From NCBI RefSeq assembly GCF_029263665.1, contig NZ_JAJUFQ010000004.1:124001-188000 (forward strand): a stretch of 64,000 nucleotides of DNA. The letters are read 5' to 3'. Of this stretch, positions 44,083-53,750 are shown one piece after another. The notes under the pieces were generated by a model. It made no database searches. It worked only from the letters and a program-made list of their open reading frames with translations, and was not told the origin of the DNA. Position 1 is the stretch's first letter. Each line of letters starts with the position of its first letter. Source of the DNA: Halomonas sp. (lineage in GTDB: Bacteria > Pseudomonadota > Gammaproteobacteria > Pseudomonadales > Halomonadaceae). Position numbers and translations under genes: made by a program.

Positions 44083-44113
44083 GCCTTGCCTGAAAAGTCT
44101 CTGTTCTGGTTCC

Positions 44114-45295
44114 TTACAGGGCCTGGCCGCAGGCAACACCCGACGCCCAGGCCCATTGGAAGTTGTAGCCCCCTAGTTCACCGGTGACATCCAGCACCTC
44201 ACCGATGAAACGCAGTTGCGGCAGGTCCTGTACTTCAAAGGTCTTCGACGAGATGGCGCTGGTGCAGACACCGCCCATGGTCACTTCTGCGGTGCGCCAG
44301 CCTTCGGTTCCGGCGGGCTTGAGTCGCCATTGGTTAAGCGTCTCCGCCCATTCAGCCAGGGTCGCGTTGGAGCACTCGGCCAACACACCATCATGCCCCT
44401 GCCATTCCACCAACGACTGCGCCAGGCGCTTCGGAAAGCGCTCCCCTAACCAGGTGGAAAGACGTCGTTTGGGGGTTGCCTGGCGCGCATGGGTCAAGGC
44501 CGCCAGAGCATCCTCCCTGGGCAACAGGTTGATATCCAGTTCATCGCCAGGCAGCCAGTAGCTGGAAATCTGCAGCATGGCCGGGCCCGACACGCCACGA
44601 TGCGTGAACAGCATTGGTTCGCGATACAGACCATCCCGGCAACGCACCTGCACCTCGGTGCTGACACCCGCCAGGGCTTCAGCCCGCGCTTTCCACTGAG
44701 ACGTCAGGGTGAAAGGAACCAACGCTGCTCGGGTTGCGGTAACCTCGAGGCCAAACTGGCGGGCGATCTCATAGCCAAAGCCTGTGGCCCCCATGGTCGG
44801 AATCGACAATCCTCCCGTCGCTACCACCACACTGCCTGCATCAATCATTCCTGCAGAGGTCTTCAAGCGCATGCTTTCACCCCGCCGTTCGATGCGCTGA
44901 ACCTCCGTTTTCACATGCAGCTCGACACCCGCCCAGTCACATTCGGTCAGTAGAATGTTCAGCAGATCCTTGGCGGAGTCTGCGCAAAACAGCTGGCCAG
45001 GCGCTTTCTCGACATACTCAAGACCATGGCGTTCGACCAGTTCCACAAAATGCTCCGGACGATAGCGCTTGAGTGCAGAGATACAGAAATGCGGATTGGT
45101 GGAGAAGAAATTGGCCGGAGTCGTGGCCATGTTGGTGAAGTTACAGCGTCCCCCTCCGGACATCAGGATCTTCTTGCCCGGTTTGTTGGCATGGTCGATC
45201 ACCAATACCGAGCGTCCGGCATAGCCTGCAGTGGCAGCACACATCAGGCCCGCCGCACCCGCACCAATGATTACCACGTCGTACTGCATCGCCAT
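44114..45295 (-). CDS. BaiN/YhiN-type FAD-dependent oxidoreductase (HI0933 family)
   Basis: This 393-residue flavoprotein starts with an FAD dinucleotide fold (VVIIGAGAAGLMCAATAG), has MSGGGRCNFTN near residue 45, the GGLSIPTMGATGFGYEIA block and a C-terminal GGYNFQWAWASG. This is the HI0933/YhiN family of the RdsA/BaiN group; substrate is unknown. Start either 45295 or 45289 (two Met two codons apart). It ends 31 nt from the convergent HerA-like gene. Confidence 0.9.
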   Translation of the reverse strand: MAMQYDVVIIGAGAAGLMCAATAGYAGRSVLVIDHANKPGKKILMSGGGRCNFTNMATTPANFFSTNPHFCISALKRYRPEHFVELVERHGLEYVEKAPGQLFCADSAKDLLNILLTECDWAGVELHVKTEVQRIERRGESMRLKTSAGMIDAGSVVVATGGLSIPTMGATGFGYEIARQFGLEVTATRAALVPFTLTSQWKARAEALAGVSTEVQVRCRDGLYREPMLFTHRGVSGPAMLQISSYWLPGDELDINLLPREDALAALTHARQATPKRRLSTWLGERFPKRLAQSLVEWQGHDGVLAECSNATLAEWAETLNQWRLKPAGTEGWRTAEVTMGGVCTSAISSKTFEVQDLPQLRFIGEVLDVTGELGGYNFQWAWASGVACGQAL

Positions 45296-45627
45296 GCTGT
45301 TTCCCGCCACCCGCAACAATGAAAGGCGCCATGGTAGCAGAAGCCGTTCTCCCCATCCTGCAGGGAATGGCCATGGCACTCGGCACCACATCAGCAACGA
45401 CCTGTTGTGCAATATCGAACGTGTTGCGGAAAAACTGTGCAAGTCACGTTAAATCTCTCTCCAACAGGGTATCGTTGGCGCATAAAGTATCCATTACTGA
45501 ATAGACGGATTGATGGTGCGCTCAGCCGCTAAGCTATAACCCTTATTCAGCCGCTCAGCTGCAACGTTCATTTCATTGACCGGGGATCGCAGAAAGCCCC
45601 ACTACCCTACGCTCGGAAACCGATAAC
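45296..45627. other. 332-nt divergent intergenic region
   Basis: Between the starts of the flavoprotein gene (minus) and the RND adaptor gene (plus). It contains two copies of CAGCCGCT (45523 and 45548, 25 bp apart) embedded in related 16-mers, and no RNA gene. Promoters must lie here but I cannot mark them reliably. Confidence 0.5.
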
Positions 45628-46788
45628 ATGACCGTAGTTACTGCTTTGCGCCTGCCATTCAGCCGCAAGCTCCTCGGCCACCGCCATGGACGGCACATCA
45701 CAACGCTGTTGCTCGCCTCTGTAGCAACTTCACTGCTCTTCGTTCGGACCGCTCAGGCCCAGGAAATTCCCACGACATTGCCTCCCATACCCGCCATCGG
45801 CGCCAAGGCGGAACGCAAAGCATGGTCTGATCCGCTGGAGTCGCTAGGGACACTGAAAGCCAACGAGAGCGTGACAATTTCGGCGACGGTGACTGAGATC
45901 ATCAAGGAGATCAACTTCGACGGCGGCGAGCATGTCGAGCGTGGTGATGTCCTGATCAAGCTGGATGACAGCGAGGAACAGGCGGACCTGCGTTCGGCTC
46001 AGGCCTTGCGTCAGGAGCGCCAGAATGCCGTCAACCGCTTTACCCAGTTGGGGACTCGCAACATGGTACCGCGTGCCGATGTCGAGGACAGTCGCGCCCA
46101 ACTGCAACAGGTCGAGGCTGATATCCAGGCATTGCAGGCCCATCTGGGCAATTACACTATCCGAGCGCCCTTCGATGGTGTAGTGGGGGTACGTCAGATC
46201 AGCGTCGGTACCTTGGTCACCCCTGGCACAGAGCTGGCCACGCTGGATGATACCTCGAACATGAAGCTCGATTTCCAGGTCCCGGAAGTGCGTCTCGGCT
46301 TTCTGTCCCAGGGACTATCACTGACAGCCACTACCGCTGCCTACCCAGACAGGATATTCGACGGTGAGGTTGCCACTATCGATTCGCGTATCGATCCCGT
46401 CAGTCGCAGCATCCAGGTCAGGGCAGTACTCGACAACAGCGATGGTGTACTCAAGCCCGGCATGCTGATGCGCGTGACCATCGCTCGCTCACCACGCCAG
46501 ACACTGGTCATTCCCGAGTCTGCCGTGGTGCCTCAGGGACAGCGCAAGCGGGTGTGGGTCATCACCGACCGCGACAGCGGCAGCATTGAGCAACGCGATA
46601 TCGAGGTCGGTTCACGTCGCGAGGGCGAAGTCGAGGTAACCGCCGGGCTAGAGGAAGGTGAGCTGGTCGTCACTCACGGTGCTGACCGCCTGCACTCCGC
46701 GGCAACCATCCAGTTGCTGGGCACCGAAGACGCCACCACCAGCGTCAGCGATATCCTGCAGAGCCAACGCAGTGGGGAAGACGACTGA
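45628..46788 (+). CDS. RND efflux periplasmic adaptor (membrane fusion protein)
   Basis: The 386-residue product has an N-terminal signal or anchor (TTLLLASVATSLLF). The barrel-sandwich (ESVTISATVTEIIKEINFDG and YTIRAPFDGVVGVRQISVGT), a short coiled-coil hairpin and a beta-barrel region (KPGMLMRVTI, LVIPESAVVPQG) follow. It links the RND pump to an outer-membrane channel. No TolC-like gene is in the window, so an external channel is shared. The stop overlaps the pump start (TGATG). Confidence 0.93.
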   Translation: MTVVTALRLPFSRKLLGHRHGRHITTLLLASVATSLLFVRTAQAQEIPTTLPPIPAIGAKAERKAWSDPLESLGTLKANESVTISATVTEIIKEINFDGGEHVERGDVLIKLDDSEEQADLRSAQALRQERQNAVNRFTQLGTRNMVPRADVEDSRAQLQQVEADIQALQAHLGNYTIRAPFDGVVGVRQISVGTLVTPGTELATLDDTSNMKLDFQVPEVRLGFLSQGLSLTATTAAYPDRIFDGEVATIDSRIDPVSRSIQVRAVLDNSDGVLKPGMLMRVTIARSPRQTLVIPESAVVPQGQRKRVWVITDRDSGSIEQRDIEVGSRREGEVEVTAGLEEGELVVTHGADRLHSAATIQLLGTEDATTSVSDILQSQRSGEDD

Positions 46789-49700
46789 TGCGTCTATCCG
46801 ATGTCTCCGTTCAGCGCCCCGTACTGGCCATGGTCATCGCGGCGTTGATTGTAGCCTTTGGCCTGCTCGCCCTCACCCGTCTGCCACTGCAGGAATATCC
46901 CACCATCGATCCTCCAGTGATCAGCATCCGTACCAGCTACCCGGGCGCCTCGGCGGATATCGTCGAAACGCGCATCACTCAGGTACTTGAGGACCGCATC
47001 GCTGGGATTGCCGGCATCGAAGTAATTTCCTCGACCAGCCAGGACGGCAGTTCCAGCATCAATATCGAGTTCAGCCTATCCACCGACATCGATGCCGCCG
47101 CCAACGATGTGCGGGATCGCATTTCCGGCGCGGCGGACAACCTGCCCGATGAGGCCGACCCTCCCGAGGTGCGCAAGGAGGACACCAATTCCGAGACCGT
47201 CATGTGGTTGATGCTCGCCGGTGAGGGCTATACCACGGCGGAGCTCACCGATTATGCCGAGCGCTACCTGGTCGACAGCTTCTCGGTACAGGAAGGCGTA
47301 TCCAGCGTGCGTATCGGGGGCTCGCGAGAATATGCCATGCGCGTGTGGCTGGACAGCGATGCACTCGCCGCCCGCGGCCTCACGGTGGGCGATGTGGAGG
47401 ACGTGCTGCGTGCCGAGAATGTCGAACTGCCGGGCGGTGCAGTGGAATCCGTGGACCGGCAGTTCGTGGTACGCCTGCCCCGCAGTTTCAGTACACCGGA
47501 TGACTTCCGCGAGCTGGTTCTCGACCGGGGCGCCAACGATTACCTGGTACGCCTTGCCGATGTCGCCCGTGTCGATCTAGGTACTGTCGAAGAACGTTCA
47601 CTGTTCCGAGGCAACGGCAAGACCGTGGTCGGCCTGGGCATCATCAAGCAGTCCAATGCCAACGTCATGGCACTGTCCAAGGCCGTACGCGACGAGATGG
47701 ATCGATTGTCGCCACAGCTCCCGGAGGGCATGACACTGACCCTCAACCACGATTCTTCGACTTTTGTGGCCAAATCGATCCAGGAAGTGGTGTCGACACT
47801 GATCATCGCCATTGGCCTGGTGGTCGTGTCGATCTTCATCTTCCTCGGCAATATCCGCACCACATTGATCCCGGCCATTACCGTGCCCATCACCCTGGTC
47901 GGTACCTTTGCCGGCCTGGCGACACTGGGCTTTTCGATCAACCTGTTGACACTTCTGGCGCTGGTGCTGGCCATCGGCCTGGTGGTGGATGATGCCATCA
48001 TCATGCTGGAGAACATCCACCGACGCATGCAGCTGTATGGAGAGACGCCGTTGGTCGCCGCCTTCCGTGGTGCCCGCCAGCTGGCTTTCGCCGTACTGGC
48101 CACCAGTCTGGTGCTGATCGCGGTGTTCGTGCCCCTGAGCTTTGTACAGGGTGATGTCGGCAAATTGTTCACTGAGTTTGCTCTGACACTATCAACGGCA
48201 GTGGCCATCTCCACCCTACTCGCCCTTACCCTGACACCGATGATGGCCTCGCGGATCCTCTCGCCCAGCATGCATGAGGGGCGCATTGCCCACTGGGTCG
48301 ACTCAGGCCTCAAGCACGCTCAAGGGGTCTATCAAGGCCTGCTGGAGAAGGTCCTCAAACTGCGCTGGCTGGTGGCCGTCGCCTTTTTCGCCATGCTCGG
48401 CGGTATTGCCTGGCTGTATCCACAGCTGCCCGCAGAGTACACCCCACGCGAGGATCGCGGAACCTTCTTTGTCATCGTCAATGGCCCGCCCGGTGCTACC
48501 TTCTCGTGGATGGAAGACTACATGGACGAGATCGAGGCACGCATCATGCCCCTGACCGAACAGGTGGACGGAGAAGGCAAGCCGGAAGTCGAGCGCGTGC
48601 TGGTCATCTCGCCCATGGGACGCGGCAATGTCGAAACCTTCAACTCTGGTTTCGCCATCGTTGGGCTGTCCGACTGGTCCGAGCGCCGTTCTGCTTGGCC
48701 GATCATGAATGAAGTCCGTGAGTCGCTGGGGCAACTGCCTGGCATCCGTGCCTTCCCGGTCATGTCTCAGGGCTTCGGCGGTGGCAGCGAGCAGGGGCTG
48801 CAGTTCGTACTTGGCGGTGGTAGCTACGAACAGCTGGTAACCTGGCGCGATGCGCTGATGGACTATATCCGCCAGAGCAACCCGAAGCTGATCAACCTCG
48901 AGAGCGACTACGAGGAAAGCCAGCCGCAGTTGAGCGTCAACATCGATTACACCCGTGCTGCTGACCTCGGCGTGACCGTGACCGAAATCGGCCGTACCCT
49001 GGAAACGCTGCTGGGCGGGCGCACCGTCACCCAGTTCACCGACGAAGGCGAAGAGTACGATGTGATCCTCGAGGCCGAACGAGGGGCCAACCCTACGCCC
49101 GCTGCACTGGACAGCGTACGGGTGCGGTCGGCGCGTACCGGTGAGCTGGTGCCGTTGTCGAGCCTGGTCGATATCGAATCCTATGCTGGCCCCAGTACCC
49201 TGAATCGTTACAACCGCTTGCGCGCCATCACCCTCCAGGCTGACCTGGCCGATGGCTATTCGATGGGCGAGGCGCTCGACTACCTCGACCAGGCCGTCAA
49301 GGATGTTCTACCAGCCGGCGTGCAGACCGATGTCAAAGGTGCAGCACGGGATTACCGCGAATCCACCGGCGCAACGACCTTCCTGTTGATACTCGGTGCC
49401 ATCGTGGTGTTCCTTGTGCTGGCAGCGCAGTTCGAGAGTTTCGTGCATCCTTTGGTGATCATGCTCACGGTTCCCCTGGCAATAGGTGGCGCCCTGCTCG
49501 GCCTCTGGGCAACGGGGCAGACATTGAACATCTACAGTCAGGTGGGGCTGGTGATGCTGGTGGGGCTGGCGGCCAAGAACGGTATCCTGATCGTCGAGTT
49601 CGCCAACCAGCTGCGCGATGAAGGTGTGGCGTTTCGCGACGCATTGATCCGCAGCGCCCTCACTCGCCTGCGTCCGATCGTGATGACCTCGGTGACCACC

Positions 49701-49919
49701 ATCGCCGGCAGTATTCCATTGATACTATCCAGTGGCGCTGGTGCCGAGACCCGCATGGTCATTGGTACGGTGATCTTCACCGGTGTGGCCGCCGCCACCT
49801 TCTTCACCCTGTTCGTGGTGCCTGTGGCCTACGATCTCCTCGCCCGCCATACGGGGTCCCCCGGAGATGTGGCACGTAAACTGGAGAAGGAAATGGAGAA
49901 TTCACCGGACGCCCACTGA
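46788..49919 (+). CDS. RND efflux pump, HAE1 family
   Basis: The 1043-residue inner-membrane pump has twelve helices in two halves, each with a large periplasmic loop. Proton-relay residues appear in GLVVDDAIIMLENIHRR, and YPGASADIVETRIT is the usual N-terminal porter block. Length is standard for AcrB-like proteins. It exports hydrophobic compounds by proton antiport; specificity is not predictable. Together with the adaptor it forms a two-gene operon without an adjacent regulator. Confidence 0.94.
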   Translation: MRLSDVSVQRPVLAMVIAALIVAFGLLALTRLPLQEYPTIDPPVISIRTSYPGASADIVETRITQVLEDRIAGIAGIEVISSTSQDGSSSINIEFSLSTDIDAAANDVRDRISGAADNLPDEADPPEVRKEDTNSETVMWLMLAGEGYTTAELTDYAERYLVDSFSVQEGVSSVRIGGSREYAMRVWLDSDALAARGLTVGDVEDVLRAENVELPGGAVESVDRQFVVRLPRSFSTPDDFRELVLDRGANDYLVRLADVARVDLGTVEERSLFRGNGKTVVGLGIIKQSNANVMALSKAVRDEMDRLSPQLPEGMTLTLNHDSSTFVAKSIQEVVSTLIIAIGLVVVSIFIFLGNIRTTLIPAITVPITLVGTFAGLATLGFSINLLTLLALVLAIGLVVDDAIIMLENIHRRMQLYGETPLVAAFRGARQLAFAVLATSLVLIAVFVPLSFVQGDVGKLFTEFALTLSTAVAISTLLALTLTPMMASRILSPSMHEGRIAHWVDSGLKHAQGVYQGLLEKVLKLRWLVAVAFFAMLGGIAWLYPQLPAEYTPREDRGTFFVIVNGPPGATFSWMEDYMDEIEARIMPLTEQVDGEGKPEVERVLVISPMGRGNVETFNSGFAIVGLSDWSERRSAWPIMNEVRESLGQLPGIRAFPVMSQGFGGGSEQGLQFVLGGGSYEQLVTWRDALMDYIRQSNPKLINLESDYEESQPQLSVNIDYTRAADLGVTVTEIGRTLETLLGGRTVTQFTDEGEEYDVILEAERGANPTPAALDSVRVRSARTGELVPLSSLVDIESYAGPSTLNRYNRLRAITLQADLADGYSMGEALDYLDQAVKDVLPAGVQTDVKGAARDYRESTGATTFLLILGAIVVFLVLAAQFESFVHPLVIMLTVPLAIGGALLGLWATGQTLNIYSQVGLVMLVGLAAKNGILIVEFANQLRDEGVAFRDALIRSALTRLRPIVMTSVTTIAGSIPLILSSGAGAETRMVIGTVIFTGVAAATFFTLFVVPVAYDLLARHTGSPGDVARKLEKEMENSPDAH

Positions 49920-49941
49920 CCCTGTCTGCCTTTCCCTCCAA

Positions 49942-49980
49942 GCCAGGCGTGAATTCGTCCCCAGACAATTCACGCCTGGC
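49942..49980 (+). terminator. Terminator hairpin after the RND operon
   Basis: A perfect 14-bp stem GCCAGGCGTGAATT / AATTCACGCCTGGC with an 11-nt loop, 22 nt after the pump stop codon. It is followed by CTCTTGC, a weak T-tract, so it may act as a terminator or mRNA-stabilising stem. Confidence 0.75.
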
Positions 49981-50133
49981 CTCTTGCTGCCAGAGATCAC
50001 GAGCTCTTCCCTACCATTCGCTTCCAGTGCTGTTAGCCATGCCACCAAGCGCTATGCTGAAGGCAGACCCTATCCAGCCGACTGTCATTGCGACAGTCAT
50101 CAAGGTATCGACCTGACGCCAAGGAGACTCACC

Positions 50134-50553
50134 ATGTTGGAACTCATCCCTCACCCGGCAGCCCACGTCGTCGCCATGCGTGTTGGAGGCACCGTGACGG
50201 CCAAGGATCTACAACAGGCCATCGATGCCATTGAAGCGGCCAAGCAGGCTCACCCTCGCGTCAGCATGCTGGCGGAACTCGATAATCTGCACTGGATGAC
50301 AGTGACCGCTGTATTGAAGGACATCGGCTATGGCCTGACCCAGTTCGGAGAGCTCAAGCACTATCATCGTGCCGCCGTCATTACCGACAAGGATTGGATC
50401 AAGCACGTCACTCACCTGGAAGACAAGCTGATAAAAAACCTGGAAATGCGCACCTTCCCCAGCAAGGAGCGCGAAGCGGCCATGGCATGGGTCGGTGAGC
50501 TACCCAACGGCCAGCATGAGACACCAGAAGAAGACGGCTATCACGGCGCCTGA
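50134..50553 (+). CDS. STAS/SEC14-like (SpoIIAA-like) domain protein
   Basis: The 139-residue single-domain protein begins MLELIPHPAAHVVAMRVGGT, with VTAKDLQQAIDAIE and a later HYHRAAVITDKDWIKHV block. This is the SpoIIAA-like/STAS family of small cytosolic proteins whose ligand is generally unknown. The start at ATG 50134 follows AAGGAGAC; the long open frame upstream is antisense-like and rejected. Its end overlaps the convergent oxidase gene by 13 nt. Confidence 0.85.
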   Translation: MLELIPHPAAHVVAMRVGGTVTAKDLQQAIDAIEAAKQAHPRVSMLAELDNLHWMTVTAVLKDIGYGLTQFGELKHYHRAAVITDKDWIKHVTHLEDKLIKNLEMRTFPSKEREAAMAWVGELPNGQHETPEEDGYHGA

Positions 50554-51728
50554 TGCTCGCCAGCAACAGACCTTGCCGGGCGTAGCTGCTCCCGCCCCAG
50601 CTCGGCAAGGCGGGTAACGCCCAGCAATGCCATATTGCGCTCGATTTCCTCCGCCAACAGCTGAACGGCACGAGCGACTCCAGCATCTCCACCAATACTC
50701 GCGGCGTAATTGAACGGCCGCCCCAGGAACACGAAATCCGCGCCCAGTGCCAGCGCCTTGAGTACATGGCTGCCGCGCCGGAACCCACCATCGATCATCA
50801 CCGGGACCGCACCGTCGACCGCCTTCAGTACTTCCGGCAGCATACGCAAAGGCGCCACGGTGGAGTCCAGTTGCCGACCGCCATGGTTGGAAACGATCAG
50901 GCCATCGGCCCCCGTTGCCACGGCTCGGCGTGCGTCGTCCGGATGCAGAATCCCCTTGACCACCAGGTTGCCCGACCAGTGGCTGCGCACGTGGGCCAGC
51001 GTCGACCAGTCGAGATGCCGACGGCCGGAGAAATCACGATTGACGTTACGCGACAGCACGGCCACACCACGCGTCGCGGCATTGTTCTCGAAATGAGGCA
51101 TGCCGTCCTGAACCAGGGTGCGCAGGAAAGTGCCGAACAGCCAACGCGGTCGCACCAGCCCGTCCCAGGCTAGGCGCAGGCTGGGTCTCAAGGGACTGGA
51201 AAAGCCGTGGCGACGATGGGTCTCCGGATTCGGCGGTACCGCGAAGTCCACGGTGATCACCAGATTGCGAAAGCCCGCTCGCGTCACCCTGGCCAGCAAC
51301 GCTTCGACTTCCTCCGGAGTCCCGGGCAGATAGGCCTGAAACCAGTCGGTTCCCTGCTCTCCGGCCAGATCCTCCATGGGCGTCAGCGATGAGCCACTGA
51401 CAATCATCGGAATCCCGGCTGTCGCGGCGGCTTGCGCCAGCACCCGGTCACCACGAAACGCACTCAGGGCACTGATGCCCATCGGCGCAATGCCAAACGG
51501 AAGTGCATAACGGCGACCCAGCAGCTCTCTCTCGAGCTCGATGGAAGACACATTGACCAGCGCACGCGGCAGAAACTGATGGTCCTCGAACGCATCACGA
51601 CTGGCCTGCGCCGTGTGGCCATCTTCCGCGACACTGGAGACATAGCCCATCAAGGGCCTGGGCAGGTGCCGTCGTGCCGCCTGTTCGAAATCATCCAGGT
51701 TGAGAATCCGTTCCAGCCTCGATGTCAT
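50541..51728 (-). CDS. FMN-dependent alpha-hydroxyacid oxidase/dehydrogenase
   Basis: This 395-residue TIM-barrel flavoenzyme of the lactate/glycolate/mandelate oxidase family has catalytic His in SNHGGRQLDS, FMN-binding APMGISALS, VMIDGGFRRG and ALGADFVFLGRPF. WFQAYLPG holds the Tyr of the active site. The usual YYxxGAxDE block near residue 28 reads YVSSVAEDGHT, so substrate recognition may differ. It oxidises L-2-hydroxyacids to 2-oxoacids. It is the last gene of the acid-catabolism operon and overlaps the dehydrogenase gene by 4 nt. Confidence 0.88.
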   Translation of the reverse strand: MTSRLERILNLDDFEQAARRHLPRPLMGYVSSVAEDGHTAQASRDAFEDHQFLPRALVNVSSIELERELLGRRYALPFGIAPMGISALSAFRGDRVLAQAAATAGIPMIVSGSSLTPMEDLAGEQGTDWFQAYLPGTPEEVEALLARVTRAGFRNLVITVDFAVPPNPETHRRHGFSSPLRPSLRLAWDGLVRPRWLFGTFLRTLVQDGMPHFENNAATRGVAVLSRNVNRDFSGRRHLDWSTLAHVRSHWSGNLVVKGILHPDDARRAVATGADGLIVSNHGGRQLDSTVAPLRMLPEVLKAVDGAVPVMIDGGFRRGSHVLKALALGADFVFLGRPFNYAASIGGDAGVARAVQLLAEEIERNMALLGVTRLAELGREQLRPARSVAGEHQAP

Positions 51729-52786
51729 GCATTGTCCTCTGTGGAGCGATGGGGTTGGTGGTGGTGCTGGTCTTGTTGATGTTGATTCTGTTGATGATGG
51801 CGCCAGCGAGCTTCATTGACAGCACTGACCGGACCTTCTCCCGCCAGTGCTCCAATGATGTTGTCCACGGCACGACGTGCCATGGCATCACGTGTCTCAT
51901 GGGTGGCCGAGCCGATATGCGGCAGCACCACCACATTGTTCATTGCCGCCAAGGGTGACGTCGCGGGTAACGGCTCCTCGACGAAGACATCGAGTCCGGC
52001 AGCGCGGATGACGCCTCGCTCAAGTGCCTCGACCAGGGCTGACTCATCCACCACCTTGCCCCGTGCCACATTGATCAGCGCCGCATTCGACTTCATGCGG
52101 GCCAGCGCCTCGGCATCGATCAGGTGATGAGTGTCGGCGTTGTAGGGCACCACCAGACAGACGATATCCGCTCGGCTCAACAACTCGTCGAGATGGCAAT
52201 GCTGCGCCCCCAGCTCGGCCTCGAGCTCCGGCTTGGCCGAGTTGGCGGTATACAGGATCGGCATGCCGAATCCCAGCGCCCCTCGCCGGGCAATGGCTGC
52301 TCCTATGCGTCCGGCCCCGACAATGCCCAGAGTCTTGCCGTGTACATCGCTGCCGAAGTGTTCTCGATCAACGTGCGCTGTCCAGTGCCCCTCGCGCACC
52401 ATGTTCGATAGCTCCACCAGACGGCGCTGGGTGGCCATGATCAAGGCAAAGGCGGTATCAGCGGTGGTTTCGGTCAACACATCCGGCGTGTTGCACAACA
52501 GAATGCCCCGCTCATTCATCGCCGCCAGCGGCAGGTGATCGTAACCCACGGAAATGGTCGAGACCACTTCCAGCGATGGCGCCTTGTCCAGCATGGCCTC
52601 ATCGAGCTCCAGCTTGCCGCCCACCAGTCCATGGGCCCGAGACAAGGCCGCCATGAACTGCGCCTGGTTGGTCTCGTTGAGGTCCTCGAAGGCATCGACG
52701 ACGGCAATCTGCCTGAGGCGCTCCAGCTGTGCCTCATCAAGCCGGCGCAGCGTCACAATCCGTCGTTCAGCGCGTCGTTCATCCAT
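51725..52786 (-). CDS. D-2-hydroxyacid dehydrogenase with a His/Gln-rich tail
   Basis: The 353-residue NAD(P)-dependent enzyme of the GhrB/GyaR group has a Rossmann motif GAGRIGAAIA, catalytic Arg in INVARGKVVD, Glu in LDVFVEEP and His in LPHIGSATHE. It reduces 2-oxoacids such as glyoxylate or hydroxypyruvate, or works in reverse. The last 30 residues (after VNEARW) are almost entirely His, Gln and Asn, which is not part of the family fold and makes the protein about 25-30 residues longer than usual. SD GGGGGAG precedes ATG 52786. Confidence 0.9.
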   Translation of the reverse strand: MDERRAERRIVTLRRLDEAQLERLRQIAVVDAFEDLNETNQAQFMAALSRAHGLVGGKLELDEAMLDKAPSLEVVSTISVGYDHLPLAAMNERGILLCNTPDVLTETTADTAFALIMATQRRLVELSNMVREGHWTAHVDREHFGSDVHGKTLGIVGAGRIGAAIARRGALGFGMPILYTANSAKPELEAELGAQHCHLDELLSRADIVCLVVPYNADTHHLIDAEALARMKSNAALINVARGKVVDESALVEALERGVIRAAGLDVFVEEPLPATSPLAAMNNVVVLPHIGSATHETRDAMARRAVDNIIGALAGEGPVSAVNEARWRHHQQNQHQQDQHHHQPHRSTEDNA

Positions 52787-53723
52787 TATGTTGCTCCCCC
52801 GATTTAGACATCGAGGAGTCGGACATCGAGAACCCCATCGCCTCCAGCTGAGTGATCAGCGAACGACAACGCTCCTCATCGAGTTCGACCAGCGGTGGTC
52901 GCACCCTTCGCCAGTCCGCGTCGGTGAAGAAATGTGCCGTCGCCGCCTTCATGGCAGGAATGACCGGAAAGCCCTCGAAACAATCGCGTATGGCATTGAG
53001 CCGTTGCTGTTGTTCATCAGCCCCATTGCTCTGCCAACGGGAGGCCAGCGCAGCAATGGCTTGAGGATTGACGTTGGCGGTGGCACTGATACAGCCGGCG
53101 CCTCCCGCTCGCAGGGTGTCGAGCAGAAAACGTTCACTGCCGGCGTATACCGCAAAGTCGTCAGCCGCAAACTGCTCAATCAGTGCTTGGGTATGCGCCC
53201 AGTCACCACCGCTGTCCTTGATACCGGCAATGATGTTCGGGAAGGTGGCACGCAGGCGGGCAATCAGATCCAGCGACAGCGGTACCTGAGCCACCTGGGG
53301 AATGTGGTAGAGATACAGACGCAGCCGGTCATCGCCGACCCTGTCGATGACCTCGGCGTAGTAGCGAAACAGCCCCTCATCGCTGACGCCCTTGTAGTAG
53401 AACGGCGGCAACATCAACACACCCGCACAACCGCAATCGAGGGCATGGCGTGACAGTGTAACCGTGTCGGGAATGGCGCAATGCCCCGTGCCCGGCATCA
53501 GCTTCCCGCCTTCGATCCCGCCCTCGACCAGAGCGCTCAACAGCGCTTGCTTTTCCGCCACCACCATCGAATTGGCCTCGGAGTTGGTGCCGAATACCGC
53601 CAACCCAACCCCCTGCCCTGTCAACCACTGGGCATGCGCCACCAGGCGGCCGGCATCAACCGCCAGGTCTGCATCAAATGGGGTAATGACGGGGGCCCAA
53701 ACCTTTCCTTCAGCATGGTTCAT
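52779..53723 (-). CDS. DapA-family (dihydrodipicolinate synthase-like) aldolase or lyase
   Basis: This 314-residue class I aldolase has Schiff-base Lys169 in GIKDSGGD and Tyr139 in LYLYHIPQ. The usual GTTGE block reads FGTNSEANS, which occurs in catabolic members rather than lysine-pathway DapA. Likely reaction: cleavage of a 2-keto-3-deoxy acid to pyruvate plus an aldehyde or hydroxyacid. AAGGAGG sits 7 nt before ATG 53723, so this start is preferred over GTG 53729. It overlaps the dehydrogenase gene by 8 nt. Confidence 0.88.
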   Translation of the reverse strand: MNHAEGKVWAPVITPFDADLAVDAGRLVAHAQWLTGQGVGLAVFGTNSEANSMVVAEKQALLSALVEGGIEGGKLMPGTGHCAIPDTVTLSRHALDCGCAGVLMLPPFYYKGVSDEGLFRYYAEVIDRVGDDRLRLYLYHIPQVAQVPLSLDLIARLRATFPNIIAGIKDSGGDWAHTQALIEQFAADDFAVYAGSERFLLDTLRAGGAGCISATANVNPQAIAALASRWQSNGADEQQQRLNAIRDCFEGFPVIPAMKAATAHFFTDADWRRVRPPLVELDEERCRSLITQLEAMGFSMSDSSMSKSGEQHNG

Positions 53724-53750
53724 GTTCACCTCCTTGCGCGCGATTCGCGA

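Noticed and set aside
45523..45555. CAGCCGCT pair as a tandem array
   Set aside because: Only two copies 25 bp apart with weak flanking likeness; noted in the intergenic entry but not called a repeat array.
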